Source: CAVVNC01 sp963750015 (GTDB lineage: Bacteria > Desulfobacterota > Syntrophorhabdia > Syntrophorhabdales > WCHB1-27). Taken from it: a DNA stretch of 64,000 bases. The stretch is from positions 1-64,000 of the forward strand of contig CAVVPU010000134.1 of NCBI GenBank assembly GCA_963750015.1, given 5' to 3'. The notes beneath the pieces are model-generated. The model did no database searches. It saw only the letters and a program-made list of their open reading frames with translations, and was not told the origin of the DNA. Below, in pieces: positions 52,785 through 62,172 of this stretch. The translations under genes were made by a program, and so were the position numbers. How positions within the stretch are numbered: position 1 is the stretch's first letter; every line of letters starts with the position of its first letter.

Positions 52785-53585
52785 TTATCCCTTCGCAACG
52801 GTATTCTCCTCCGGTATGAGAAATACCCCCGGTCTTCCGGAGACCGGGTTTTTCGTCACGATGACCGCCGTGTGGTATACCTCTTCAATGGTCCGGTAAG
52901 TCAGCACCTCTTCGGGGGTGCCGTCTTTCCAGAGCATTCCGTCATTGAGCAGGAACAACCTGTCGCAGTATTGGCTCGCGAGGTTGAGATCATGGAGCAC
53001 GACCATGACCGTGAGGCCTTTATCCCTGTTCAGCGTTCTTATCAGGTCGAGGACCCTTGCCTGATGGCCGATGTCGAGGTGGCTCGTGGGCTCGTCGAGA
53101 AGGAGCAGCACCGGCTCCTGCGCAAGGGCTCGGGCAATGAAGGCAAGCTGCCTCTCCCCGCTGCTCAGGCTATCCACGAAACGGCTCCTCAGGTGCCGGA
53201 TGCCGGTAAGGTCCATGACCGATCCGGCTATGTCGAGGTCCGACCTTTTCTCCATGAGCTGCAAACCTTTTCTGTGGGGTATCCTGCCGAGAAGCACGAG
53301 GTCTTCGACCCTCATCTGCACGTCGAGATCGTGCAACCTTCCCACGACGGCCACCTGTTGGGCCAGCTCGTGCAAGCTCAGAGTGGAAAGCGGTTTCCCT
53401 TTGAACAGCACTTCTCCCTGGGCAAGTCTTATCGCCCTGGTGACCGCCCTTATGAGGGTCGTTTTTCCAGACCCGTTCGGGCCTATCACGCCGACGAGGC
53501 CTCCGTCTTCTACGCGGACATTGATATCCTTGAGGACGAAACGTTCGTCGTAGCGGCAGCTCACATGACGGAGCTCCAGCATCAT
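52785..53585 (-). CDS. btuD: Cobalamin ABC transporter ATPase BtuD
   Basis: 266 residues. Walker A GPNGSGKTTLIRA, signature LSSGERQLAFIARALA, Walker B VLLLLDEPTSHLD, switch His in VVLHDLNLASQYCD. Closest to FecE/BtuD-type importers. Overlaps btuC by 4 bases; substrate is taken from the riboswitch and neighbours. Confidence 0.9.
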   Translation of the reverse strand: MMLELRHVSCRYDERFVLKDINVRVEDGGLVGVIGPNGSGKTTLIRAVTRAIRLAQGEVLFKGKPLSTLSLHELAQQVAVVGRLHDLDVQMRVEDLVLLGRIPHRKGLQLMEKRSDLDIAGSVMDLTGIRHLRSRFVDSLSSGERQLAFIARALAQEPVLLLLDEPTSHLDIGHQARVLDLIRTLNRDKGLTVMVVLHDLNLASQYCDRLFLLNDGMLWKDGTPEEVLTYRTIEEVYHTAVIVTKNPVSGRPGVFLIPEENTVAKG

Positions 53586-54598
53586 CTGCCCCTCATGCCC
53601 TTCGTTCGTCTCATCATCGCGTAAATAAAGAGGACGCCGCCGAATAGGCCGGTGACCACCCCTACGGGCAGCTCAAGGGGCTGTGCCACGTTCTTGGCCA
53701 CGGCGTCGCAGAAAATGAGGAAGATCGCCCCCGAGATAAAGGAGGAGACAAGAAGAATACGGTGGTCGGTCCCGGCGAACATACGGACGAAGTGCGGTAC
53801 GACCAAACCCACGAAACCTATGGCCCCCACGAGAGAAACGGACAGGCCCGTCAGAAGGGACGCGAGAAGGAGAAGGAGCCGTTTGGTTCTTTCTACGTTC
53901 ACCCCGAGGTGGAGGGCGTCCTCTTCCCCCACAGACAGGGCGTTAAGATCGAAGCAGAAGAGATAGGCGACGACAAGACCTGAGATGGCGGCGACGAGCG
54001 CTACTTTCACGGGGAGCCAGTCGGTGTCACCTAACGAGCCTATGATCCAGAACAGGATATTGTGGAGATCCTCGATACGCGAGATGGACATGATCAAAAG
54101 CACTGCGGAAGATGATATGAAGCTGATCATGACGCCGGTGAGAAGGAGGCCCTGAAGGTTGAGGACCGATCTGTTGATGCCGAGGGAGAGAAACACGATG
54201 ACGCAGGCGGCCCCTAAAAAACCGAAAGCGGGCAGCGAGTAGACGCCGAGCAGGCCGGTCAGGCCGAGTACCGTGCCCAGGGCGACACCGAGAGCCGCGC
54301 CTCCTGAGATGCCGAGTGTATAGGGCTCGACCAGAGGGTTCCTGAACATGGCCTGGAGCATCACCCCGGAAAGGCTCAAGCTGCCGCCGATGGCGAAGCC
54401 CAGAAGGATCCGGGGCAGGCGTATGTCGAAAAGGATGGTGTACTCGGTCGCGCTCCCCTTCCCCCCGAACATGAGGCGCGCTATCCTGCCCGGATGCATG
54501 CCCGCGGGTCCGAGGATAAGCGAGAGGGCCGATACCGCCAGAAGGATGACGATCAGGCCAATCAGAATAGCGCACCATTTGAAGAGTCTCTTCTCCAA
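53582..54598 (-). CDS. btuC: Cobalamin ABC transporter permease BtuC
   Basis: 338-residue FecCD-family permease with about ten membrane segments; FDIRLPRILLGFAIGGSLSL, MFRNPLVEPYTLGISGGAAL and GLVVPHFVRMF are family motifs. 13 bases after btuF. Confidence 0.91.
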   Translation of the reverse strand: MEKRLFKWCAILIGLIVILLAVSALSLILGPAGMHPGRIARLMFGGKGSATEYTILFDIRLPRILLGFAIGGSLSLSGVMLQAMFRNPLVEPYTLGISGGAALGVALGTVLGLTGLLGVYSLPAFGFLGAACVIVFLSLGINRSVLNLQGLLLTGVMISFISSSAVLLIMSISRIEDLHNILFWIIGSLGDTDWLPVKVALVAAISGLVVAYLFCFDLNALSVGEEDALHLGVNVERTKRLLLLLASLLTGLSVSLVGAIGFVGLVVPHFVRMFAGTDHRILLVSSFISGAIFLIFCDAVAKNVAQPLELPVGVVTGLFGGVLFIYAMMRRTKGMRGR

Positions 54599-54611
54599 CC
54601 TGTTCTCGCTT

Positions 54612-55487
54612 TTAAGCGCCGGGATGGAGCGCTTTTACCATTTCATCGAGGGCATCGACGAACGTCCGTGGGGTCGGGCTGCATACGCGGTACGAGTCCA
54701 TGATGAAAATCCTGTCGTTCTTTACCGCCTTAAGGGCGCGGAACTTCTGCCATACCTTCTTTTCGTTCGCGGTTTGGGCATCCATGCCGACCAGTATGAT
54801 GATATCCGGGTCCTGTTTGAGCACCTCTTCCCGGCTGTAGAAACCGGACTTTGCTTCCCGGGCGATATTGGTTCCTCCCGCGAATTCGATGAAATCATTC
54901 ACGAAAGAATCCTTTGTCGCTGCAAAGAGGGGCTTCGTGCCGAGCTGGACGAAAACGGTCGGCCGAGGGAGACCTTTTATGCGCCTCCTTATGGCATCGA
55001 CCCGCCGGCCCGTAGCCGTTACGATCCGGCGTGCCTCCCGCTCTCTCCCAACTATCCTGCCAAGCTCCAGAAACTGCTCATTGGTCTCTGCGTATGACCT
55101 CGGCTCATCGAACACGATTACGCCGATGCCCAGGCGCTTCAAACTTTCGACCGCTCTGTGGTCGGTGAGGGATGTGGCCAGCACAAGATCGGGCTTGAGA
55201 TCGACAATCTTTTCTATGTTCACTTGGGTCACGTTCCCGATCTTTTCCTTCGCACAGGCTTCCGGAGGGCGCACACAGTAGGTGGTGACGCCTACGAGGT
55301 AGTCCTCCACGCCGAGCAGGTAGAGTTTTTCCGTGATGGTCGGCCCAAGGGAGACGATCCTGTGAGGGGTTGGGCCGGCGGCGGTGACGGGCGGGCCTGC
55401 GAAAAGGGCCGGCCCGCCTACGATGAGGACGGACGCCGGCAGCATTATCATGGTGCACGATAAGGCAAAAAACAGTCGACGTTTCAT
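54612..55487 (-). CDS. btuF: Cobalamin-binding periplasmic protein BtuF
   Basis: 291 residues. Signal peptide (MKRRLFFALSCTMIMLPASV), then RIVSLGPTITEKLYLLG and VNIEKIVDLKPDLVLAT of cluster A-II binding proteins. Specificity (B12) is inferred from the operon. Confidence 0.9.
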   Translation of the reverse strand: MKRRLFFALSCTMIMLPASVLIVGGPALFAGPPVTAAGPTPHRIVSLGPTITEKLYLLGVEDYLVGVTTYCVRPPEACAKEKIGNVTQVNIEKIVDLKPDLVLATSLTDHRAVESLKRLGIGVIVFDEPRSYAETNEQFLELGRIVGREREARRIVTATGRRVDAIRRRIKGLPRPTVFVQLGTKPLFAATKDSFVNDFIEFAGGTNIAREAKSGFYSREEVLKQDPDIIILVGMDAQTANEKKVWQKFRALKAVKNDRIFIMDSYRVCSPTPRTFVDALDEMVKALHPGA

Positions 55488-55624
55488 GAAATTACCCCGA
55501 AAAGGCCCTTTCCCTCTTTTTTCGCTATCCGGTAGTATACTACGTCGTGGCGCCTGGCGTGGATAGGGACTTTGCGGGAAAGAAGGCCCCGTCCACCCCG
55601 TTGCTCTATACGATCCTTCCCTGC

Positions 55625-57703
55625 TTATTTCCCGAAGGCATATTTCAGGGTAAGGAAAAATTCGCGTCCCGGTGACGGGTACAAGCCTATATCGTTGACA
55701 TAGGGGCTGTAGACCCCCATCTCGCTGTATCTCTTATTCGTAAGATTCTTGACCGACAGCAGCGCGCTCAGCTGGTTCCACCGGTAGCCGGCGCTCGCGT
55801 CGAAAATCGTGTAGCCGGGCAGTTGCTGTTGCGCGTTCGCCTGGTCGCTTATGGCGTAGCGCTCGCCCGTGTACACGGAGGCGAGACTGAAATCCCAGTT
55901 GGAGACGGCGTAGGAAAACTTTACCGATGCCTTGTTTTCGGGCACGAGGGGTATGCGGTTGCCCCCGAACTCCCCTCCGTCGAAAAGGGCCTCCGTGTAC
56001 GAGTAGGTCAGGTTAAGCGTCAGACCGGTGGTGAGATTGAAGAAAAGGCTCGTTTCCACGCCTTGCCGGTTCGTCTTGTCGTAGTTCTCGTTTGCCTGGT
56101 CAAGGGGGTTGAAGTAAATCTCGTCCCTGTTCCGGCTCTGAAAGTAGGTAAGACTACCCGCAACCCCGTGCCACGGGTCCGAGCGGATGCCGAAGTCGAA
56201 CTCTCGGGTGGTCTGGGGTTTGAGCGCGGTGTTGAGCGTGGTCGGCACGTATATGCCGGGCGCCGGAGAGTACCCGTAGACGACGAATTCATCGGTCGCC
56301 GGGAATCGGAAACCCTCGCTGTAGGAGGCAAAGACGTTCGCCTTTTTCAGTATGGCATAGTTGGCGGACAGGCGGTAGGCGTCCCTTACGTAATTGGATG
56401 TGCCGGTGTCGCTGACGGCCGGGTTCACGAAGTCCTTGTAGTCGACGTCGAAGCTCGACTTCTGTCGCCTGTAGCCTGCTTCCAGAGCGAGGTCCTGAAA
56501 GGGGAATATCTTCTCATCCGCATAGCCCGCGAAGTCCCTCTTGTTGATGTCGCTCGTAGTCTGGGTCGGACCCGGAAGCAGCCCCGAGGAGCTCACCGTC
56601 GTAGGGTATCTGTCGTAGTCCGTGCCGATGACGAAAACGTTCTTGAGGCCTGCGATCGGGGTTGAGACCTCCATTTTCGGGGTGAAGGCATAGGTCTGGA
56701 GCTCGCTCTTGGAGTCATAATAGCTGCCGAAGCCGTAGTCGTAAAAGGAACCGGTATGGCGGTCCCTGTATGACGCCCCGAGGGAGAGGACGACGTCTTC
56801 ACGGAGCGCGATTTCGGGCACGAGGTCGAAAAAGTTGTCGTTCGTCGAGGCGGTGTCGTTGGGATGAGTGGAATCCTTCGGATCGACCATCCCGGCGCGC
56901 AGATCGCCCCAGTAGAGTGAGCCCGGCTGGCCGTAGGTATCGTCATGCAGGCCCGTGCTCAGCTTCACTTTAAGATGGTCACCCAGGTCGAAGCCGAAAT
57001 TGCCCAGCAAGTCCTTCGAGTGGAGCGCGTTATTGTGCCTGTAACCGTCGGTATCGAGGTCCGAGCCGAAGACCATGTAGGAGAACCTGCCCTGACTGCC
57101 GGAAACGAGCGCCTCAGGTTTGAAGAAGTTGTAGCCGCCGGTCGTCATGGTCACTGATCCCTTGGGCGCGCCTTCTCCGGCCTTGAGAATTATGTTTACT
57201 GCGCCCGCAGCCGCGTTGTCACCGTAAAGGACGCTCGCCGGGCCCCGGTACACTTCGACTCGCTCGATCGCATCCACGGGTATCTGCGCAAGATCGGCTC
57301 CCGAGAGGTCGATGGAGTTGATGCGCCTGCCGTTGACAAGGAAGAGGACGTTTTGAGGGGCAGCCTCTCCGTAGCCCCGAATGTCGATATTTGCGGTTTT
57401 GGAGTTGCCGAGCAGGTTCTGGGTAAAGACGCCCGGCTCCCGGTCGAACACGTCGACGAGGGTCTGGGCGCCCATGTCCTTGATCTCTTCGGCCGTAATA
57501 ACGGTTACATTAGTGGGCGCTTCAGCGAGCGGGCTTTCGATCCGCGACGCGGTCACGACAACTTCCTGGAGGGAGTAAGGCTCGTCGGCCAGAGCCGGCC
57601 CCGCTGAGCAGCAGGCGAGCACGAGCATTGTTGCTATTGCGGCAGGCCGTATTCCCGACCATAAACGATCTCTATTTATTAAGCTATTGAAATGATTCCA
57701 CAT
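55625..57703 (-). CDS. btuB: TonB-dependent cobalamin receptor BtuB
   Basis: 692 residues. Signal peptide, TonB box region (YSLQEVVVTASRIESPL), plug domain (LVDVFDREPGVFTQNLLG, IERVEVYRGPASVLYGDNAA) and beta barrel to a C-terminal FGK. Preceded by a cobalamin riboswitch, which gives the substrate class. 137 bases before btuF with no gene between. Confidence 0.93.
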   Translation of the reverse strand: MWNHFNSLINRDRLWSGIRPAAIATMLVLACCSAGPALADEPYSLQEVVVTASRIESPLAEAPTNVTVITAEEIKDMGAQTLVDVFDREPGVFTQNLLGNSKTANIDIRGYGEAAPQNVLFLVNGRRINSIDLSGADLAQIPVDAIERVEVYRGPASVLYGDNAAAGAVNIILKAGEGAPKGSVTMTTGGYNFFKPEALVSGSQGRFSYMVFGSDLDTDGYRHNNALHSKDLLGNFGFDLGDHLKVKLSTGLHDDTYGQPGSLYWGDLRAGMVDPKDSTHPNDTASTNDNFFDLVPEIALREDVVLSLGASYRDRHTGSFYDYGFGSYYDSKSELQTYAFTPKMEVSTPIAGLKNVFVIGTDYDRYPTTVSSSGLLPGPTQTTSDINKRDFAGYADEKIFPFQDLALEAGYRRQKSSFDVDYKDFVNPAVSDTGTSNYVRDAYRLSANYAILKKANVFASYSEGFRFPATDEFVVYGYSPAPGIYVPTTLNTALKPQTTREFDFGIRSDPWHGVAGSLTYFQSRNRDEIYFNPLDQANENYDKTNRQGVETSLFFNLTTGLTLNLTYSYTEALFDGGEFGGNRIPLVPENKASVKFSYAVSNWDFSLASVYTGERYAISDQANAQQQLPGYTIFDASAGYRWNQLSALLSVKNLTNKRYSEMGVYSPYVNDIGLYPSPGREFFLTLKYAFGK

Positions 57704-57873
57704 GAGTTGGTTCCTTTCCGCTAATCAACAAATTGCGGGCCTCGTCCCGCCACAAGAATCGCCTTCAGTGGCACGAGACCGATTGCTTGTTCCAGTGATG
57801 AAAGAAGATTGGTTCAGGAAGAATTGGATTTCATACGCACCCCCTTATGCCGCGTAAGGTAGCGTCGTCATGA

Positions 57874-58028
57874 TTTAACCCAAGGTTTCCTGGCTCAGGG
57901 TACTACCGGTACGCCTTCCCGTCCGTTGCAGGACAGTGACTGGTCACATGGACCCGTACCGGCCTTTCCACCCATCACAGTTGCGGGTCAGCGGCAGATT
58001 TTCACTGCGCTTCCCTTGCAGGTTAAAA
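57874..58028 (-). promoter_or_regulatory. Cobalamin riboswitch
   Basis: Minus strand: P1 TTTAACC (58021-58028) pairs with GGTTAAA (57874-57880); the core has AAGGGAAGCGCAGTGAAAAT, GCTGACCCGCAACTGT and the B12 box GAGCCAGGAAACC. Control is probably through translation or a weak downstream hairpin (GCGGG/CCCGC near 57740); 57704-57873 forms the expression platform. Adenosylcobalamin would repress btuB and, by position, the operon. Confidence 0.95.
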
Positions 58029-58105
58029 CTGTAGGCCGCATCTTTTTTGTACCATGTCAGACCGGTAATTGCAAAAGTTTTCTGCACGCTTGTCGCCCAC
58101 ATAGA

Positions 58106-58166
58106 AAAGTCCCGGCGTCGCGTATGAGTAGCCGCCGAACCGGCGAATTTGTGACGCCGGGACTTT
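58106..58166. other. Long perfect hairpin
   Basis: Arms AAAGTCCCGGCGTC (58106-58119) and GACGCCGGGACTTT (58153-58166), loop of 33 bases with a smaller stem. On the minus strand it precedes the riboswitch; it could insulate the btu promoter region or be a repeat. The stretch 58029-58380 has no convincing gene. Confidence 0.6.
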
Positions 58167-58380
58167 CGCGGAGCCTTTCTCGTGACGCTTCGCCTGGTTG
58201 TGTATTGCCTGATCCGCCAGCAATAGGACAGCCATGTCCGCTATACCAGCCCCTTATCTACCTTCCACAGATACCCTTGCATTATCTGGAGGGAAAGAAC
58301 TCTGCCTTTCCGCAGGCGGCGAAGATGCCGCCCCTGTGCGCTTCCAAGAAATCACGTTCCCGCGGAATTTTCTTTTCCAC

Positions 58381-58408
58381 TTGACTCTATGGTGCTCAGG
58401 TGTGATAT
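58381..58408 (+). promoter_or_regulatory. Sigma-70-like promoter of a short transcript
   Basis: TTGACT (58381-58386), 16 bases, TGATAT (58403-58408); 5 of 6 and about 4 of 6 matches. Alternatively TATAAG at 19 bases. Confidence 0.55.
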
Positions 58409-58414
58409 AAGAAC

Positions 58415-58543
58415 ATAGCAACAGTCTTCCAAAGTATGGGAGGCAGGCCCCGCAGGGGTCGCCGTAGTCGATACACTTTTGAACCGGCCACGAAGGCTTT
58501 TCCGCCATCCAGGAGATGGTCTTCGTGGCCGGTTCTTGTTTTT
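58415..58543 (+). ncRNA. Unrecognised short RNA or leader with intrinsic terminator
   Basis: About 130 bases between the promoter and a strong terminator. The middle contains CCCC-GCA-GGGG and other small stems. It matches no RNA family I can name. It may be a free small RNA, or the sensing part of a leader for the receptor gene that begins 205 bases downstream. Confidence 0.45.
58481..58543 (+). terminator. Strong intrinsic terminator
   Basis: Perfect 15-bp stem GAACCGGCCACGAAG / CTTCGTGGCCGGTTC (58481-58495 with 58521-58535) followed by TTGTTTTT. Confidence 0.9.
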
Positions 58544-58747
58544 GATAAAGAAGACACCATTCATGACTGAATCACGGAAGTAGAATCGGTAGAGAGACGA
58601 TGGAGAGAAGGAGGTGAGAGCAGGCCCGCGAGAGCAGGCGAGACCTTGGCGGGGACGCCTTGCCACTCGGACGTGAAAATCGGACGAACCCCCACCTCCT
58701 AGTAGATTTTACCATGAAAGGGGGTGAGAACGGAAAGAGAGGACGGT

Positions 58748-61018
58748 ATGGTAGGGAAAGTGGCGTTGCTCATTGTTCTATTGCTTTTTTCAGGGACGGC
58801 TCGGGCCCAGGAGAAAACACCGGCGGACGCGGCGTCGCAGTCGGCGCAGCAGCAGATCGCTGCCCCCGGCGAAGCCGCAGAGCCCTCATCGCCGGCCACG
58901 ACCGAAACAAAAGGGGGTATTCAGAAGTTGCCCGAAGTTGTAGTGGAAGAACGCAGCGACAGTATGATCGGGATAGCCGATACTTCGACACAAGGGGCCA
59001 TAGGGGCCCTGGAGCTTTCAGAACGCCCGATCAGCCGTCCCGGCGAGGTGCTCGAAGCGATGCCCGGAACGATTGTCACCCAGCACAGCGGCGATGGCAA
59101 GGCAAACCAGTATTTTCTTAGAGGGTTTAACCTCGATCACGGTACGGACATGGCCGGCTTCTTTAACGGCATTCCCCTCAACCTGCCTTCGAACGCTCAC
59201 GGCGAGGGCTACACAGATCTCAATTTTCTCATTCCCGAACTGATTCAGAAGATAGACTATGGAAAGGGGCCATATTACGCCGACGTCGGCGACTTTGGAT
59301 CGGCGGGCTGGGAAAATATCCAATATTTTCATATTCTTCCCGAAAATATTGCGAAGGTCGAGTTCGGTAGCTGGAACTATGAGCGCACCCTGTTTGCCGG
59401 CTCGACCAAGGTCGGACAGGACAATCTCCTGGGCGCCATGGAACTGGTGCACACCGACGGTCCCTGGGACGTGGCCGAAAATTTGGTAAAATTCAACGGA
59501 TATGGCAGCTACAGTCATGGAGACGCAAGTCAGGGCTGGAGCGCGTCCGCATTGGGGTATCACGGGACGTGGAAGGCAACCAACCAGATCCCTGATCTGG
59601 CCGTCCAGGAGGGGCTCATCAACCGATTCGGCAGCCTGAGCCCGACTGACGGGGGATTAACGGATCGCTACCTTCTGTCGGGCGAGTTTCATCAGGCCGA
59701 TGACCATTCGTCTACCAAGGTCATGGCGTACGCTTATTACTACAAAATGGGACTCTGGAATAACTTTGATTTCTACCTTGACGAACTGCCCAACATACCC
59801 GGCACCAATGAAAGCTATTCCGCACAATATGGAGACCAGTTCGAGCAAAGGGACACGAGGTGGGTGCAGGGGCTGAGGGCAACTCAGACGTACTTTGGTC
59901 AATTCCGCGGCATGCAAACGGAAACCACCTTCGGACTCGACTTTCGAAACGACATAATCCACGATATCCTGGATCGAACGTACGACCGCCATGTCTTTCT
60001 CGTAGTCCGCGACGATAATATCGTAGAAACGGACCTGGCTCCCTATATTGAAAATAAGATGCAATGGCTGCCGTGGTTTCGCACCGTCGGGGGCTTTCGG
60101 TTCGATCTCATGAATATGAACAACACGAACAATTACACCTATGCCACGGGCGGCCCCCAACGTGCCGACACCGGAAACCTGTTCAGGGCCATTCCTGAGC
60201 CCAAGTTCTCTTTGATCTTCGGCCCGTGGGCCAAAACCGAATTTTATCTGAATGGAGGCATGGGCTACCACACCGACGACGCGCGGGGCGCCACTACTCA
60301 TTTAGATCCGTTAACCGGCACCACGACCAATTATTTTGGTAACCCGGTTTCACCGGTGTTGGCAATAGCGCACTCGTACGGCGCGGAGGTTGGCGTCCGC
60401 AGTTCAGCCATCCCGAATGTGCAAAGCTCGCTGACGTTCTGGGCGCTGAGACTGCAATCGGAAGAGGTCTTCGACGGGGATCAGGGTACGGACGTTCCCA
60501 GTCCTTACCCCGATATCCGGGCGGGAGTCGAATTTGCAAACTACTGGACGCCGACCAAATGGCTGACGATTGACGCAGATTTTGCCGATTCGGAGGCGCA
60601 TTTTGTCAACCAGCCTCGTTACGCCGCCCTTGTTTTGCAGCAAAGCGGCTCCACAGGAGCATACGTCCCCGAAGCAGCCGGACTGATCGTCTCATCAGGC
60701 ATATGGGTCCACGATCTGTACAACTGGAGCACCGGCCTGCGATGGAGATATTTCGGGCCGCGCTATCTGACTCAGGACGGCTCCGTGAAATCCCCCACCA
60801 CCAGCCTGCTCTATTACAACCTCGGCTATAAATTCAACGAACACTGGTCGGTCGAGGGAGATATCTTTAACCTCCTCAATGCAAGAGCCGATGATATAAC
60901 CTATAATTATATGTTTCAGCTCACACCCACACCGGCGGGGGGTTCGCCTGTAACCGGTAATGTGTTCCACCCGGCTGAACCGCGTACTTTTCGAATTGCG
61001 GTGACCTATAAATTTTAG
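58748..61018 (+). CDS. TonB-dependent receptor of unknown substrate
   Basis: Start at ATG 58748 with AGAGAGGA upstream gives a clean signal peptide (MVGKVALLIVLLLFSGTARA); a GTG at 58724 is possible. Plug domain with EVVVEERSDS (TonB box type) and PGEVLEAMPGTIVTQHSG, NQYFLRGFNLDHGTDMAGFF; the barrel ends in ...VTYKF. 757 residues. In one unit with exbB, exbD and tonB; no substrate can be read from the sequence. Confidence 0.9.
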   Translation: MVGKVALLIVLLLFSGTARAQEKTPADAASQSAQQQIAAPGEAAEPSSPATTETKGGIQKLPEVVVEERSDSMIGIADTSTQGAIGALELSERPISRPGEVLEAMPGTIVTQHSGDGKANQYFLRGFNLDHGTDMAGFFNGIPLNLPSNAHGEGYTDLNFLIPELIQKIDYGKGPYYADVGDFGSAGWENIQYFHILPENIAKVEFGSWNYERTLFAGSTKVGQDNLLGAMELVHTDGPWDVAENLVKFNGYGSYSHGDASQGWSASALGYHGTWKATNQIPDLAVQEGLINRFGSLSPTDGGLTDRYLLSGEFHQADDHSSTKVMAYAYYYKMGLWNNFDFYLDELPNIPGTNESYSAQYGDQFEQRDTRWVQGLRATQTYFGQFRGMQTETTFGLDFRNDIIHDILDRTYDRHVFLVVRDDNIVETDLAPYIENKMQWLPWFRTVGGFRFDLMNMNNTNNYTYATGGPQRADTGNLFRAIPEPKFSLIFGPWAKTEFYLNGGMGYHTDDARGATTHLDPLTGTTTNYFGNPVSPVLAIAHSYGAEVGVRSSAIPNVQSSLTFWALRLQSEEVFDGDQGTDVPSPYPDIRAGVEFANYWTPTKWLTIDADFADSEAHFVNQPRYAALVLQQSGSTGAYVPEAAGLIVSSGIWVHDLYNWSTGLRWRYFGPRYLTQDGSVKSPTTSLLYYNLGYKFNEHWSVEGDIFNLLNARADDITYNYMFQLTPTPAGGSPVTGNVFHPAEPRTFRIAVTYKF

Positions 61019-61127
61019 GGGGATGTGATGCGGGCCTCACCAGGATATTCTGCCGGGAGAACTCTTTCACGGGAGGGGAAACCGTTCCCCTCCACAACAA
61101 TCTATTCACGATAGAGAGGATTTTACA

Positions 61128-61781
61128 ATGCAACAGATACACATGGCTTTGGAGGCGCTCAGATTCGGCGGCGCCATGGTCTATCCGCTCCTGCTTCTTG
61201 CGGTCCTGGCAGTCGTGGTCATACTCGATAAGGCGTTCGTCTATTGGCAGTTCGTGCGTCTGCCGCAGCCGTTGCTCGAGCTCGTCGAAACCTACGATTT
61301 TTCATGGTCGGAGTTGGACCGCCAATTGTCGGGCCTCGACCCCCGTAACTATTTCCAGCGCTTCTTCCGGGTAACTATGAACAACCGCACGAAACCGGTC
61401 TGGTGGTTGGAGTCGCGCGCGAGTGATGAAGCCCAGTTGATCGAGGATGCGCTGAGCCGGGGGTTGTGGGTGCTTGAAACCGTCGTCACGGCTGCCCCCC
61501 TTTTAGGGCTGCTCGGCACGATCGCCGGGATGATGAGTGCCTTCAACCTCATCGGCACGAGCGGCCTGGTGGACCCCACGGGGGTGACCGGAGGAGTGGC
61601 TCAGGCGCTGATCGCAACCGCCTTGGGCCTCCTCATCGCCATTGTCGCCCTGTTCGCGTTCAATTTCTTTTCACGCCGGCAGTCGCAGACCCTCGATAAA
61701 ATGGAGCGACTGGGGACGCGGCTCGTGGACCACATCCGCATGGCCGAAGATGGACAGGAGCGCTCCCATGAAACTGCGTAA
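61128..61781 (+). CDS. exbB: MotA/TolQ/ExbB proton channel protein
   Basis: 217 residues, three membrane segments; LGLLGTIAGMMSAFNLIG and GVAQALIATALGLLIAIVAL are ExbB hallmarks. Ribosome site GAGAGGA. 109 bases after the receptor. Confidence 0.92.
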   Translation: MQQIHMALEALRFGGAMVYPLLLLAVLAVVVILDKAFVYWQFVRLPQPLLELVETYDFSWSELDRQLSGLDPRNYFQRFFRVTMNNRTKPVWWLESRASDEAQLIEDALSRGLWVLETVVTAAPLLGLLGTIAGMMSAFNLIGTSGLVDPTGVTGGVAQALIATALGLLIAIVALFAFNFFSRRQSQTLDKMERLGTRLVDHIRMAEDGQERSHETA

Positions 61782-62172
61782 ATCCCGCCGGCACCGCCGC
61801 GGCCGAATCGAAATCATCCCTATGATCGACGTGATGTTCTTTCTCCTCGCCACGTTTATGCTCGCATCGCTGTCCATGCAGCACCTGCATTCTTTGGCGG
61901 TCAATCTCCCTCAGGGGAGCGCCGCATCCATGCAGCCCAAGGCCCCGGTGACCCTCACCGTTACCAGGGACAGCCGCATCCTCCTGGACAGCACCCCGGT
62001 AACCCTGGAAACGCTGAGGGCGACCTTGAAGTCGATGCTCAAAGGGCCGGACTCTAGTGTCATTGTGGCATCGGACAGCGCGGCATCCTACGGCGTCACC
62101 GTCCAGGCGATGATGGAGGCCCGTAATGCGGGCGCGCAGCATTTTCTGATAGCCGTCAAGCATGTTAAGTGA
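61768..62172 (+). CDS. exbD: Biopolymer transport protein ExbD
   Basis: 134 residues. IEIIPMIDVMFFLLATFMLA is the single membrane helix with the proton-carrying Asp, followed by a periplasmic domain. ATG at 61768 (AGGAG upstream) overlaps exbB by 14 bases. Confidence 0.92.
   Translation: MKLRKSRRHRRGRIEIIPMIDVMFFLLATFMLASLSMQHLHSLAVNLPQGSAASMQPKAPVTLTVTRDSRILLDSTPVTLETLRATLKSMLKGPDSSVIVASDSAASYGVTVQAMMEARNAGAQHFLIAVKHVK

Noticed and set aside
51771..53624. 617-residue plus-strand frame across cbiZ and btuD
   Set aside because: Antisense to two well-supported genes; no domain, poor composition.
58023..58235. 70-residue minus-strand frame ending in the riboswitch
   Set aside because: It spans the 58106-58166 hairpin and the riboswitch 5' end and has no clear ribosome site; more likely structured non-coding DNA.
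58415..58543. Nickel-cobalt or c-di-GMP riboswitch
   Set aside because: Some GGCAGG and CCGCAGGG-like pieces are suggestive, but the conserved core of neither class can be aligned.
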